Source: Trichuris trichiura (taxonomy: Eukaryota > Nematoda > Enoplea > Trichinellida > Trichuridae). From it: 64,000 nucleotides of DNA. The position numbers and the translations under genes are program-made. The stretch is taken from the NCBI GenBank assembly GCA_037903355.1, contig JBAJFE010000026.1:3844001-3908000 (forward strand), in the 5' to 3' direction. Shown here piece by piece: positions 31,949-44,865 of this stretch (its first letter is position 1; every line of letters starts with the position of its first letter). The notes beneath the pieces were generated by a model, which made no database searches, was not told the origin of the DNA, and was given only the letters and a program-made list of their open reading frames with translations.

Positions 31949-34900
31949 ACTCCTAAAGTTGCCCTTTAAAAAATCTGCGACTCGGGCACAACTTGATAAC
32001 ATAAGCGGTTATGGAAAGGTACTGATGACGTGGCATAGATGGCGCCATCGTCCAAGTTAACTGCATTAACAGCTACAAGTATTTCGACTATGTTTTGCAA
32101 GTTTTTGCATTACTATTATTCAGAATGAACGATAGTTCTGCATTTAGCGAAGAAGTTGCTAACTTTATGCACTTTCAGCAGAGGATAAAGACTGTTCAGT
32201 CATACAGTAACAAAAAAGGTGATTTGCACGTTACTTCGACGATCATTGAAATATGTTTAGTGCGTGTGGAAAAGGTATAGTAGAAATGAGCCAGACTGGA
32301 TATATGCTAGCAGCTTATCCGTTTCGAAATGCAGTAGCAATAAGGTTGAAGTAATTTCCAATTTAAGCGGGAAGTGAATGCTGACGAGCATAGAAGCGCA
32401 TACTTTTCTGATTTAACCTTCAGAGCGACTTGAGGGCGCGAAGGGAAATAGAAAGATAAAACAGGACTGCGGCTCTTTTATGATATTTAAATTGTAGGAG
32501 GACGTTGAAACAGGGGCACGGCCATTTCTCAGCGTCCGGTCGTTCCCTATAACGCTGAGTACGCTGGCGCCCATATCCTCGTTGCGCCTCTTGGTCCGTC
32601 TGTACTTGCCGCCGCGTTCGGTCGTTAGTCGTTTCACTGCTGATTTATGAGGTAGATAAAAATTTATAGGCTTCCAGCGAAGACATTAAACTGGACTCTG
32701 ACTGGTCAGTGCAGCTCGTTTGGTCATGAGTAGCGGACCGGATGGTGCTAGCGGCCAATCGTCATGCAGCGTGATGTCGACGGGCCGATCGAATTGCGCG
32801 CCAATCGTCTTTCAACTGGTCGTCCGCTTTTGTTTATGACCTTCTTTATGGCTCCACAGAAACCCATTCATGCGACAATTTTATCGCTGGTGGCGCTATT
32901 TCTATGCCTAGCTACAACAATGTCTTCGCAGTGGTGTACTCACGTACAACTGCTGCTTGTTACGCCGTCGACGCCTTGCAAGCACCACTCGCCTCTGCTG
33001 ACGACGACAGTGTCGGCGACTTCTTACTCGACAACGACTGAGCCAAGTCGTCTTCAAGTGCGGTGCATATATCCCATGCTTGTTGGAATCGATTCACAAT
33101 TCTACACCGATTGAGTGGCTCTCTTTCACACTGTCAGTCTGTACTTCCTGCATCTCACTCCCGTTGGCCACTCCTATAAAACAACAACGGACGACCATCG
33201 TCTGCGATATGTCATCGCAGATGCTCGACCTCCCTGGCGTTGTCTTTTCTTTGGCCACTGCCATTGCTGTCTCTATGCCATCACTTGCTTCTTTTTACCC
33301 AGTACACGACGGAACTTGGCCCTCATTGGTAAGACATTGACCATTCGGCACTCTTGCGTTTTGTTCCGTCAACTGAGAGTAGCATTATTTGCCTTTTGCC
33401 TGTCTGAGGCAACAGTGAAGAAAGAAATTCGAGTTTTTGTTTCTTTCCGGCACGGCAAAACAGTACTGAGCCTGAATCTTCAGTAACTCTCCTTTATCCG
33501 CAAGCAGTTTTGGTCTATCGGAAAAGTTTTACTGGGAAAGTTTTGCTCCGTAGACGCAGCTAATACCTCCCTATTTCGTCTTCTTTTCTTTGCCGTAGAT
33601 CACCTGATGAGTTAGATGTTTCGATCGACTTTGATACTAGTTGTTTAACTTGCTAAGCGGCATAGCCTCTGTCCATCTCTTGACTGATTTATAGGTGTAG
33701 ACATCCCTTCTGCTGGTAAAAGTAGCTAGCTATCATAAGGAAAATTGACAACGGAACTGCCGTTGCCGCTGGATTACTAGCCGGGTTGCTTGTTGACCTT
33801 GCCTGACGCTGAGGTCTTAATGATAGCGGCTTGCCTTTGAACTACTGCCCGACTGGAATATAAACAATTCACGACTGTGACAAGGACAATAAGGACGGTG
33901 GCTGACGCAGTGAATTTGTGTCGCGCGTTTGGACGGTGTCAGTTTTTCATGATCACAGCACAGTCGTTAAATGTGTTTAATGGCAGGCGGTCGGCGTTTG
34001 GTCGGGCCCGCCGCTGTCAAAACTGTCTAATCAGAGTGCTCCTGGCGCCCACGCGAGTAGCCCTGAAGGGCGATAGTGGCGGTAAGCAGCTTGTTTCTCT
34101 CACTGTTCCACTGTTCTTTAACGCCAAATGGCAGCATGTTAAGGCATGCGATCGGAGACGGCGCTGTTTCAGTTGTTAAACGAACAGCTGCTCCACTAGT
34201 TTAAGCAAATGGAAACCGTAGTCGGTGGAGAGCCTATATCATCAGAAGGAATGCGTTCCTTCGGTGCTGCCAAGCGAGCGTAGGAACTGCTTTTTTCAAT
34301 GCTACAATTTCTCACGTTCTTGTAATTACAAACGGCAGCAGCGCTAAATGGCCCCAGTTAGAAGCGCTTTTTAGCACCGCTCCAGACTTTACCTGTACTC
34401 TTATGCCATAACTGCATCCGTACAGAACCTCTAAGCACATCAGTAAACCAAACACGTGCCTCTGCGTTTTCGTCAAAATTCAATGATTCCGTGCACTCAT
34501 AAACGAAGTCTGCCTGATTAAACCTTACTCTGAGAATATCTGCTGTGCTTTTTCATGTGTTAATATCAATTGTTTCTTGGTTAAAACATGCACGTTAACG
34601 ATGCAGCCGTATTGTATACAAAAAAGGAAACCAGGAAAAATTTAATAACATTTACTTCTCCTTTGACCTCAGGTCTGTTTAACCGTGGTTCAAATGCAGT
34701 TAGAGCTCAAAGCGGATTGCGTTGCACCTCGCCTACTTCTTTGCCGTAATTTCAGTGATCATTGAGCAGGAGCACATCTGCGCCACTGCGTGCAGTTCTG
34801 TTACGCTGAGTGTTTGGAAATCAAACCTTCCTCACTTCTTCGTTCCAAGGAGTTCAATTGATCTCGGTGGGAGAATTCGTTTAAGTAAAATACAGGGTTT

Positions 34901-37900
34901 TTTGAACAACTTATAGTAGTGTTTGCGTTTGTACTAACAGTTGGAAAATTGGCTCGGGAAAAGTTAAGCCTGCAGTAAATCAAGGCGTAATACATTCATG
35001 AATTTATCCGTGCAGTAGCCTCCATTAAAAGGAGGCTCCAAAATCATAAAAATAATTTCCTTAGCGACCCAGCTGGCATAAGATGCATGCGGTCGGACAA
35101 ACTGTCAGAATCCTGATGTGTATGATGTGGAAATCGGCCAGACTTGTAAAGTAGGATTTCATTGAGCGCAATCGTTTTCAATTGGCAAGAAAGTCATAGC
35201 GGGGACTAGTGATGTTCGCTGTGCGTTTCACTTGGTAAAGTCTGCGTATAAATTGACAGTTAAAAAGCATGATAAACGTTTAGTGCCGTTAGTTCTTCAA
35301 CAGTGGTTGATAAGAAAGAGAACAAGTGTCAAAACGCGTGGCATGAAGGACAAGAGCTACATAGTTTCATTCCTTAGCAGTTCTAGCACACCTGCTTCCG
35401 GTGTCAATCTGCTTCGAGCATTAGCGCTATTCTAATTTCGGTCTACGTAAATGAATCACAAAGATCAAGTCACCTGATCATAACTTAGTGGCGTCAACTA
35501 TGATACTTATTACGTTTGCTGATGTATGTATTGCAAATGCGCGGTACACCCAGCAGAACGATATTACCATGGTTTCACTTACATTCAACGTTTTCATTTT
35601 TCTGCAACTGTCCACTGTAGCATCCCCCTTGGTGCAGCAGTTATTCTGAAAAATCAGATTTTCTGACTGCTGAATAACTAATTATTGAATTCGTTTAATT
35701 TAAGAGATGGCCGCACGAAAAATATTTCTATAACAACTGAAATACCGCCTCAGTTACACTGACGCGCTATGCAAATCGAATTAAGTTTGAGGTCTTTGTC
35801 GAGAGAAGGGCACTAGTTTTCATGAACGTTTAAACGGTAACAGAACAGTTCTATTAATTTTTTTAAAAATTAATACCAGGGTGCGACTGTTAGCATTTCT
35901 ACACACAAGTTTGCTTCTATCTGTAAGTATTACGCAGTACTTGTAATTTCATTCTATGGAACTATTAACGCAAGTTTACTGAAGTCAGTGTCAGATATTT
36001 CGAAGGCTTTCCGTAGGAATAACGACTGGTGACACTTGTATATCCACTATTTGAAGTGAAAAGCTGAAAGTAAAGTTCATTTGTCTTTCAGGTGTGAGCA
36101 AAAGTAATCTGTGCGCTAATGTTTCCTGTTAACAATTTTTTTGTCTCAGGTAAATAATATACTTTCGGTTATGTATTAATATTTTGGAATGCAGAGTGGA
36201 AAGAGTTTTGCGCCAACTTTTCATGCTTATTCTTTTTATCTAGCGATGGAATAATTTCTGCGCAAGTGCTCTTGAGAAACTACTCTGGACTGCAATTGAG
36301 TTCTTTTCTCACATGTGTTAACAATAAAAGTGGAAACTTCCATCTGTACTGGCAGAAATTGCTTAGCTTTCCGTTATTTGCGATTAGCAACTGGCAGAAA
36401 CATAAAAGTGTGCAATTAGTAAAGAGTACCTTTGAACTTCTCGCCAAGTTGCAGTCTTTGTCTGGTGCATCCGAGCAGCCAGCCGTCATGCTAGATTCAT
36501 TTCGTTGGGATATGTCACAAGCGTTTTGACGAAGTACAGCCCATGAGCTCATTGAGTGCAACCAAGCAGTGCGCGCGGCCAGTTTACGTTGAGCAGTTGC
36601 GCACTGCTTCAAAGAAAATCGCGTTCATATCAGTTGGTCAAACTTATCTTTTGTCATCTTATCACTAGCAATGATAATTTTCTTATTCTGATTGTCAGTA
36701 TGAAAAGAACGTAAGGTTGTTTTCTGTCCTCGAACATATCTCTTCGCAGCACGCCGGAAAAAATAATCGTACTGTTATGAACCATATTTTTGTTCTTGAT
36801 GTTCTTCTCTCACCAGTAAGGCTTTCATGCTACTTCCTCTGCATCAAGTTAGAAGCCTGTACTCGTAGTCATTACTTGTTTTATTGTAGAATAGTTATCT
36901 TATATATCGGTGTATGAGGCACGGCTGTGAGACATCAAAACTTTAAGAACAATTTCTATCCAGCGGTTTGTCACAATGGACCAATTGAAATGAACTGAAG
37001 TGTCATGACAATTGTTTCTTTCTGGCAAACCTGCCGCGTCGAACTAGCTTCGCCTTTCTTGAGGATGCAAATTCACGGGTCTTGAGGCTGAAGTCTCTTA
37101 ACATGAGAGTTCGTTATCGTGACTGATAACGTCTATTTCTTCCTAGTTCCCTCCTGTGAAATGTTGTTGTTTTTTCGGTGAGCTAAACTAACCTGCGTGC
37201 TAATAAATTGCGACGGGGCGGTGGTCAAAATAAAGGCTGCTTTTAGCCGCCGTCATGCACTTTCATTATGATTTAATGAAAATTCCTACGCTTTTTTTTA
37301 ATGACTTCTGGCGTTAGTGTGCCCCGTTTCATGCTCCACGTTTATGTGCTCATTTAATCTGCTCTTTTTCGTTTGACGTATGGTAGTTTGAAGCAGAGTC
37401 CTAACAACTTATTAAAGTGCACTTATTGCTAAACATGCAAGTATTATATAGTAACTCATGATGTCAAAACTGTTTAGTGCGTATTATCAGGCTGAAAGAA
37501 AATGTCATCGTCCGCCTATCGTGCCTTTTTGAGATCAGAAAACCGGTGTTTGAAACATGACAGTGGTAATCTTCAAAATGTATACATAGCACAGTGACTA
37601 GAAAACTAGGATTTACAATTTCGTAATAAAGGCTAGAGCTCAGGCAGCAGCGCCCATACTTTTTTTCAATGACGAAGCGAAAACAGGCACAAAAGTTTCA
37701 CCATCTCAATGTCAGGCATATTAAAGCGACCCCTTCAGTTCGTTCCAATTGATCCATTATTGATAAGCCTCTTGGTAGGGTATCTTACATATGTATGATA
37801 TTCCTATAGCCGACGATCTAGTTGTATCAACGGTAGCTGCAAGTACAGTAGAACTTTATCCATGAGGGATCCGTTCCGAGGTGATCACAGATAATAGCAA

Positions 37901-38961
37901 ATGCTGATGAATGCGTACACAGTATGGCTATAATATGGATGCACACTAGATTCAGGCAGAAATAAACTGGTTTTTGTTAGCTATTTTACTGACACATTAT
38001 CTCACAGCTTTCCTTGAACAGAGCTCATATTAATCCGCACATATTTGCGGGCATATATAGTGAGCAGCAGCAGCTCCGTCGATCATCGATAAAGTGCCAT
38101 ACAGCATCACTACGTTTTCACCCTCTAGCAATGAGGGATCGCGCGGCGAGAGGAGCCTCGCGAGCAAAGAGATTAGACGGTATCGTAAAAAAAGGGTGGA
38201 AACCCATGATAACTCCATCAATAATATTACTTTTAGTGATTTATTCGATTTGCGCGCAGGAATATTAGAAGTCAGCTTTATCTCTTACGGAGGCCTCGAA
38301 CTGCGTAATATTAAAGTGTCTGGTGGGTGGAGAAAGAAACCACGAGTACAGCGAACGTATTCCAGAGCTTTAGTAAACCTATACGCTGAAAAAATTTTCT
38401 TGTGCGTAATGTTGCAAAACTTTTCATTTAAGTACGACTAACCGTCTGGTACACGACGTTGACGCTCTTCAACGTAACGCAGCGTTCACTCAGTAGTCAT
38501 AAGCACCAATTGAAAATGTACGGCAGATCGTTACCTTAAGCTAAGATTACAAATCTTGAAGGAAACTTATCTGTACCTGAATACTAAATTCTTTTGTTCA
38601 AAAAATTGATAAGTGCTGTTAGATGTACCAGAAACTCTCAGAGCGGTAAGATAGTTTCTTTTGTTATATCCCGACTGCTCTGGGAAATGATATCATTCAG
38701 TTTTCTGAATCTAAAAAACGTACGTTTTATGCTGAAGGCATAAAAGCGCCTGCGTCACAAGTTGAAAATGCTGCTCTGATGACTTTGGTTCTTATTTCTG
38801 GTAAACATTTTCGCTCTAGCTCAATTCACACCGTTCCCAGTATTTTGGACAATGTGTCCTAAAATTTCCTACTAGACTTAACGTATCTTTGCGCTTGTAC
38901 TTCGTTAAGGTTAGGTTCTGAGACTGCCCATGTGAGGTAGAAAGCTTGAACTATTTTGTTT
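31949..38961. other. Long stretch without a recognised gene
   Basis: From 32,400 to 34,200 the GC content is higher and several plus-strand frames of 80-125 codons occur (for example 32,764-33,114 and 33,115-33,486). They show no domain, no conserved block and no consistent splice structure. From 34,200 to 38,961 the sequence is AT-rich with short frames only. No RNA gene or repeat could be supported. Confidence 0.35.
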
Positions 38962-38974
38962 TGCTTCCTGTTAC

Positions 38975-39180
38975 GTTTTGAAGATATAGTTTCTTCGTAT
39001 GGGACTGTATAATTTCATTGGGTTGCTTCTTTTTATACGGATTTTGAGTCCCATTGAAAAAGTTTTATTACTAAATTCTTCGTAGCTTTCGGGTCGCGTT
39101 TGGACCCGAAAGCTACGGAGAATTTAGTAATAAAAGTTTTTCAACGGGGTTCAAAATCCGTATAAAAAGAAGCAACCCAA
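38975..39180 (+). mobile_element. Hairpin insertion H3 with 13-bp target duplication
   Basis: A leader containing TTCTTCGTATGGGACTGTAT (38,992-39,011) precedes two inverted arms of about 79 bp (39,017-39,095 and 39,103-39,181) separated by 7 bases. TGCTTCCTGTTAC flanks the unit exactly (38,962-38,974 and 39,181-39,193). The arm tips keep GACCCGAAAGCTACGG, the 3' half of the hammerhead-like core, but the CTGAnGA half is missing from the centre. The ribozyme should therefore be dead in this copy. Confidence 0.85.
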
Positions 39181-39193
39181 TGCTTCCTGTTAC

Positions 39194-41352
39194 TTTGTAA
39201 TTTCCTTCAGAAAAGGCTGCGTAATCAAAAATCCATTTGATTGATACCATCGAGAGTGAGCTAGTCCTGACATTGGCGACAGACGACAAGATTAGGGGAG
39301 TCCTGAAGGAGTCGTCCAAGGTAGATTAATAATCAGGTGTCCTGCATCTTCATGCCCCCACTTTTCACTATCAGTGGGAGATGTCCGCTTCGAATATATA
39401 AACCGTGTAGACCTGTTATAAAACGGCTAACATTCAAACCATTTTGCTGCATGCCTATTCAAATTTGCAATATACAATGTGATATTGTTGAGGAATGTGT
39501 AGCTTTTACTAAAGGAATTTTGCACAGTTATGTTTATTAATAAAAATATTTTGCACAATTTCGATTTGTTTAAAGTTATCGCTTACTCTATTCCCTTATC
39601 GTAAGGCTGGGTCTTATATTTATTTTTGCTTCAAAAGAGGCGGTAGGGTTCATCTTCAAAGGATGCCTTTTTTTCATGTACAACAATGTACACGTGTTCA
39701 TATATTTATCTACAAAGGCTAAAAAGAAGCGCAAATGTAAAGGAAGAAAAACGTACAATAACCTGCGTTTATTCGAATGCAGTAATGTCATTGTTTTTGT
39801 GGAATTTATAAAACTTTTTCTTACGTTTTTTGGAATATCATAAATCTCTGAATTCCAGTTTGAATTTCGTGTTTCTTCATTTTTTGTGGAACCATTTGCT
39901 CCAATTTCACGTGTACAGCGACAGAATCCTCTTCGCACGAGTGCTTGTTGTCCATGTAACCTGCTCATAGAACATTGGCAATGCAGCAGTCTGTAATTTT
40001 ATCCAATTACTTTCCCCCCAAGTCATAGCTGCTTGTAAACTAGGCCTCATAAAGTTTACGCTAATTTCTTTCCATTCTATTTTCAATGTCTTAATTGATT
40101 TTCATGTGCGAATGGTCCTTGAATGGACTGTTTGTTGCAATATCAACAGCTTGAACACAGGCAGTCATTCCTGCAAAAATCATTATTTAATCCATTCTTC
40201 CCTCTGTAAAAAAATTTGCTGTCTATAGAGCGGCGAGCGTTAGCTAAATCCTAGATTAGCAGACTTCGTTGGCCGTCTTACAAATTAAGTGGCAGCATTA
40301 AGTCGATCTGCGTTTTGCAACTGACTATGTGCATCAAACTTTTTCCGTTCAAAGAACATAAACACTTGAAGCACATTCTTTCTCGTTTTTCTCACCCTTA
40401 ATGATGATTAAACATAAATACTTAAGGCCAGATCAATTCTGTTTTTCTTTTTCTCAGCAGTAATGATTAGAAGACTCTTATTTCTATCCCAATTAATTCC
40501 GTGAGCGCAGCTGATATGGGCACTTTCGTAACCAATAAAGGGAATTTATACTGGCCAGCCATCTGTAGGGTCAGTTGTCATTTAGGATCCTTAGCCCATA
40601 TGCACTGCAGTTTCATTTATAGCAACCATGTTGAGCAGTTGGTATTTGGGAAAATTCGTGCGGTCAAAGAAGGCCTTAAGTACATGTGCACGTTTAATTC
40701 GTTCAGTATTTTTGAGCCTGCACAACGTTGCCGATTTTCTTACAGACACTTCGTGTCGCCGAAGGAGACTATCCGCCAGTGTTCTCATGCTTTGAATTTT
40801 CTGAGCACTTTTCTGATTCTATTACCTCTGTAAGGGCAAATGCCTGAACATCAGCCCTGCACACACTCGCAGTCTTTGTTCTTTTGTCAGCAACCTATTC
40901 ACAAATGATGTCTTTCAGACCAGGGAATATTGGTAGTGACCTGTGTCCACACTTGTGCTTCTCAGCATTTCCCTCATCTATCCCTTGACAGAGATAATCG
41001 TACCGTACCACCATTTTCGGAGCTTTCAGAGATCGAAGTTCTCTTTGCAGCAGTTCGTCAGATTCTCAGCTGAGGAGTCCTTCACAGTTACTATCTTGTA
41101 TTTGACGCAATAACTTCTTTTTGCAGCCATATTGTCTGAGACTAAACGTACTTATTCGCCTTGCGTTTCCCTGTTGTGCACCAAATTGCAAAATCCAGTA
41201 AGGGAATTCGTTCAGACGGATTGCCTCAACAGCTACTAGAAACTTGCAAGCGTCAAAACACTTTATTCGGAATACTGCAATAGAGTATATTAAACACAAG
41301 CAGCTCAGACATAAGCATACACCGCCAACGAACAAATTACAGGCGATGTTGC
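39194..41352. other. No recognised gene
   Basis: AT-rich sequence with short frames. The part from about 40,850 to 41,350 may be the eroded C-terminal end of the hAT-type transposase listed next (minus strand), but only isolated residues fit. Confidence 0.35.
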
Positions 41353-41610
41353 TTAATGTAAAATACAAGGCTGCATGCTTTCGCTGCGTCCATCGTGATA
41401 GTCGCATTTCAACGTAGCCTTTAGGTGTTCATTCTTCTTCAATGCGATCAGTTCCTCCAGCAAACTCAGCTGCACGTCGCCCGCAGCTGTGAAAGGATCT
41501 ATCACCCAATTAAGAATGTCCATGCTAACAATATCTTCAAAGCGTGCAGAATAGTCCTGATGGAGCGAACACGTATCGGCGCTTGCGGTAGGCTTCAAAG
41601 TTTGTACCAT
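41353..41610 (-). pseudogene. hAT-type (ZBED/FAM200-like) transposase remnant
   Basis: The minus-strand frame of 85 codons reads ARFEDIVSMDILNWVIDPFT, followed by LLEELIALKKNEHLKATLK. Domesticated and active hAT transposases of the ZBED5/FAM200 type carry a similar stretch near the end of the catalytic region (RF-x-D...NPF...ELI-L-x-x-x-x-x-LK). The dimerisation block expected next (Y-x-CE-x-x-FS) is not intact. It is a remnant of a Buster-like element. Confidence is moderate because only one block supports it. Confidence 0.5.
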
Positions 41611-42780
41611 GAACTTTTCGCTTTTCTCTTAATTCGTGAAGATTTGGAAGCCATAAAATTTCCTGTGTGTAAAATCCTGCTGAAATTGTTCCCTTCCTCA
41701 TCCGTCCGCACTGTTCACTTACGCGTTAATCCGCGTTAACGCTGCGCAACGACAGGCGAAGCGTGGAGGTTGAGGCGCCATACTGCGCTCATCCACCGCC
41801 GTATGATTCCTTTCACTATTACGCTTTTGGGATGCCACTGCTAAGTGTACTTTGGAGAATTGTGGGTTAGTACTCTGCACTGTCATTCCTAGAGGACAAC
41901 GGCATTATCACTGCGTGCGATTTTGGGAAAGGTCTCAGGGCACCTTTGCTCGTATGAAGCTGTCGACGGAAGCTGCAGTCCGCAAAATCATATACCGGCA
42001 ACTGTTTTTACTCACCAGCTTGTTCTTAATTTACGACAGCATATCGCAACTTATGAAGCGGTAAGCGCAAAGGGTAAAAAGGCAACACTAAGGATGCCAT
42101 CTTACTAAACATGTGCATGTGCATTACAAGCGTTATCAAGTCCGCATCACGCTTTCGTGTTAGCCGCTGAGCGAGAAGTGTTCGCCAGCCGCATTTGCAG
42201 TAAAAGCGGATTACACTTCATCGCTTCCAGGAAAGTGCAAAATCAGTCAAGGCCCTCGCTCTTTGACGGCTAGCGTTTCTCGGTGTGTAGCAAAAGGCTG
42301 TATTTTTTGTCATGTCCGACGCGTAACTTTTTGAATAATGGTTCATTCAGAGATTTGCTTTTGGTTTCGGTTAATCGTCATAATAGCGTATTGCAGCGAA
42401 ATGTTGAGATGATCATTGAGATATCTTGCCACTAGGTGCTGCTTATAGATTAAGCAGCGCACTGCTGGAAGCATTTCGTGCTATCTGCTTCAGGCAGGCG
42501 ACGAACCCACAGAAGCTGTCTCACTGCCGATGTTCCACTGGTTGCAACGGGTAGAAAAGATATTTCTTTTTTTGCAAAAGCTTTTCATACACACATAACG
42601 TCAACTCCACTTTTGTGTCTGTGATCAGCCCTCTGACAAATAACACCTGTTGTACTATATACCCATTTTTTTAAAGATGGAACTTTTCATAACGGGTCCT
42701 TGCGTTATTCTTTATTGGTAGAACGAATTGTTCTCGTTGAGCGGTAAGGAAGAGATGAAGCGAATAAGTAAATGTAAAAA
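41611..42780. other. No recognised feature
   Basis: Short frames only, and no structure that I can support. Confidence 0.35.
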
Positions 42781-42819
42781 CCAGAGCTTTCGGAACGCTA
42801 CTGTTTCCGGCTTCAGTGG
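42781..42819 (-). ncRNA. Degenerate hammerhead-ribozyme-like core
   Basis: On the minus strand: CTGAAGC, an extra C, stem GGAA/TTCC, GAAAGCTCTGG. The A expected at the seventh core position is C, so it is probably inactive. It lies about 95 bp from dispersed repeat R copy b. Confidence 0.4.
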
Positions 42820-42913
42820 TGGAGGATAGGCAGATGTAGTTGCCTATCGTGGTGTTTTATACCACTGACAAACGGGTTAAGGAGCTTAGGGATATGAGTA
42901 ATTACACGAAAAG

Positions 42914-43012
42914 TGCTCGTCCAATAGGAAGCGATGTTAAATGTCATTGTTGGAACCTGCATTTTTCAGTGATTTTGGAGAGTTGCAGTATAACCAATGA
43001 ACATGAAACAAG
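42914..43012 (+). repeat. Dispersed repeat R, copy b
   Basis: Shares GCTCGTCCAATAGGAAGC, GATGTTAAA and GAACCTGCATTTTTC with the copies at 31,848 and 54,044. Confidence 0.6.
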
Positions 43013-44865
43013 AAAGTTCTGGTTTATCTGCTGACATTTTCGCTCAGTGCATTTCTACTTATTGAATCTCGCGACGCTTTTTAAATTTATGCAGCCGACC
43101 AGTGCTAACTGTAAAGCTTGAGTTTCCGCCCAACGTTGCATGGAAATGTATTGCTTTTTCACACAGTAAAAGACTTGATATTGGTTGACCTATGGCTTGG
43201 GGTTTTCGCATAAACTATACTTAGGCTGTGTAATCACTTTGCACTCTGAATTTCCTTCGGCTTCAGTTAAACCCTTAAAAATCCCAAAATGTTCTCATTT
43301 TTCCTCTTCTCATTACAAATAGTTGGCATGCCAACACCCATAGTCGTTGAAGACTAATTTTCTTGTAGCACCTTACCCTAACTACATTCTGTTAGAGGAC
43401 TTTTTTGCGGGTTATACTCAGGTACAGCTCAGAGAACGCGCGAGAATGCAAGCATACGAAAATGCCGCTCAGCATGTTTTAAGGATATGACCAGCTCTCA
43501 TAAACGTTTTGTAATACGTTTTTCAATGAGTAGGAATACTTCCTGTAAAACGCAAAACATATTACACGAACCGTGAAAATAAACGTTATTTTCCTTTAAA
43601 AATTAAAAAGCAATAAACTAACAGCGATACGTGCAGTTTGCTCCATTTTCTGATACAATGTAATTTAAAATTTTGAGTTTCTTGTAAATCCGGATGGTTG
43701 GTAAACTCGGCTGAGATAACTAATTTTCCACTGTATATTGCTTTTATTTTTGTTCGGGTCCGGCATAGATTATCTTATTTGTCATTCATCTTTAAGAATC
43801 GGTCATAACTCAATCTGTGTAAGTTGATTTAGTTTAAAAGGAAAGTTCCTGCATCGAAACCTAGAAGTATTATTGAACTGTCCAAATTGGTATTTCTATC
43901 TTAGGCCAAAAAACGTTCGCTACTGGCAATTTTTGAAAATGTGCTGTACTGAGTTCTTAAGCCCTTACTCTTCTATCTCTTTCTAACATTCAGGATTAAG
44001 GCTGATATTAGCCACATTTCCTCAATTTTAAGCAGTATGCCTGTTAACTCTTCAGTTTCTGCATACTTAATTGTCGTAAGTTTGCACAAGGCAGCTTTTT
44101 TGAGTGAAGTTTTTTGTAAGCCCGAATGTAACCGCCAAGTTCTGCTCTCAAAGAAGCTTACAAGAACACCACATAGTAACTTTGAAATAAGATTTTAGTA
44201 AGGAAAGAATTGATATTTCATGCCTGGCGAGGAATTCAATCTTCTGACTCCCAGAGGAAGCTGGCTAACTACAATCATTCAGATGTTTTGCTGTTTACAG
44301 TGCAGCTTCTCAGGTTCTTCCACTAAACGGACATAGGCAATACAAGTACTTTGTTCACGTCAAATTCAGCAGAGTAATGACATTTGTCGCTGACGTTTTT
44401 CACAGCAGAGTTTGCATAGAATTTGAATACTGATTTGACCTGTCTACTTGTGCTTCCTATAGAATTATGGCTGAAATTATTCCTGCTGCCAGGCGGACCT
44501 GTATAGCCGCTTGACAGTATTGACATCTTCAATTACCCTCCTTGCGCAGATGCTTTTAAATCGACTTGACACGTTTTTTCAGGAGCACGCCGAAAGTTGC
44601 ATCACCTCTTCAGCTTTAAATTGCTTTCTGGAAATTCCAGATACCCAAAAAGCCTGATATTGTTTTCTTGAAAAGCATTGTTTTAAGTGAACATTGCAAT
44701 TGCTTAGCTTCGAGGGCGGGCTGAGTTTTATCATCAGCACAGCATGTAGCGGCATGCTGCACTGATGAGAGCACATTGCCTTTCGGTAAAAAATTGCTAA
44801 ACGTCATACATTCATAAATAAGCTACGTTTACAATGTAATTATTGAACGTTTACTTACCTTTCAG
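43013..44865. other. Upstream region or intron of the TNFR-like gene
   Basis: AT-rich and without a long frame. The signal-peptide exon of the TNFR-like gene should lie here or further upstream, but I could not identify it. Confidence 0.4.
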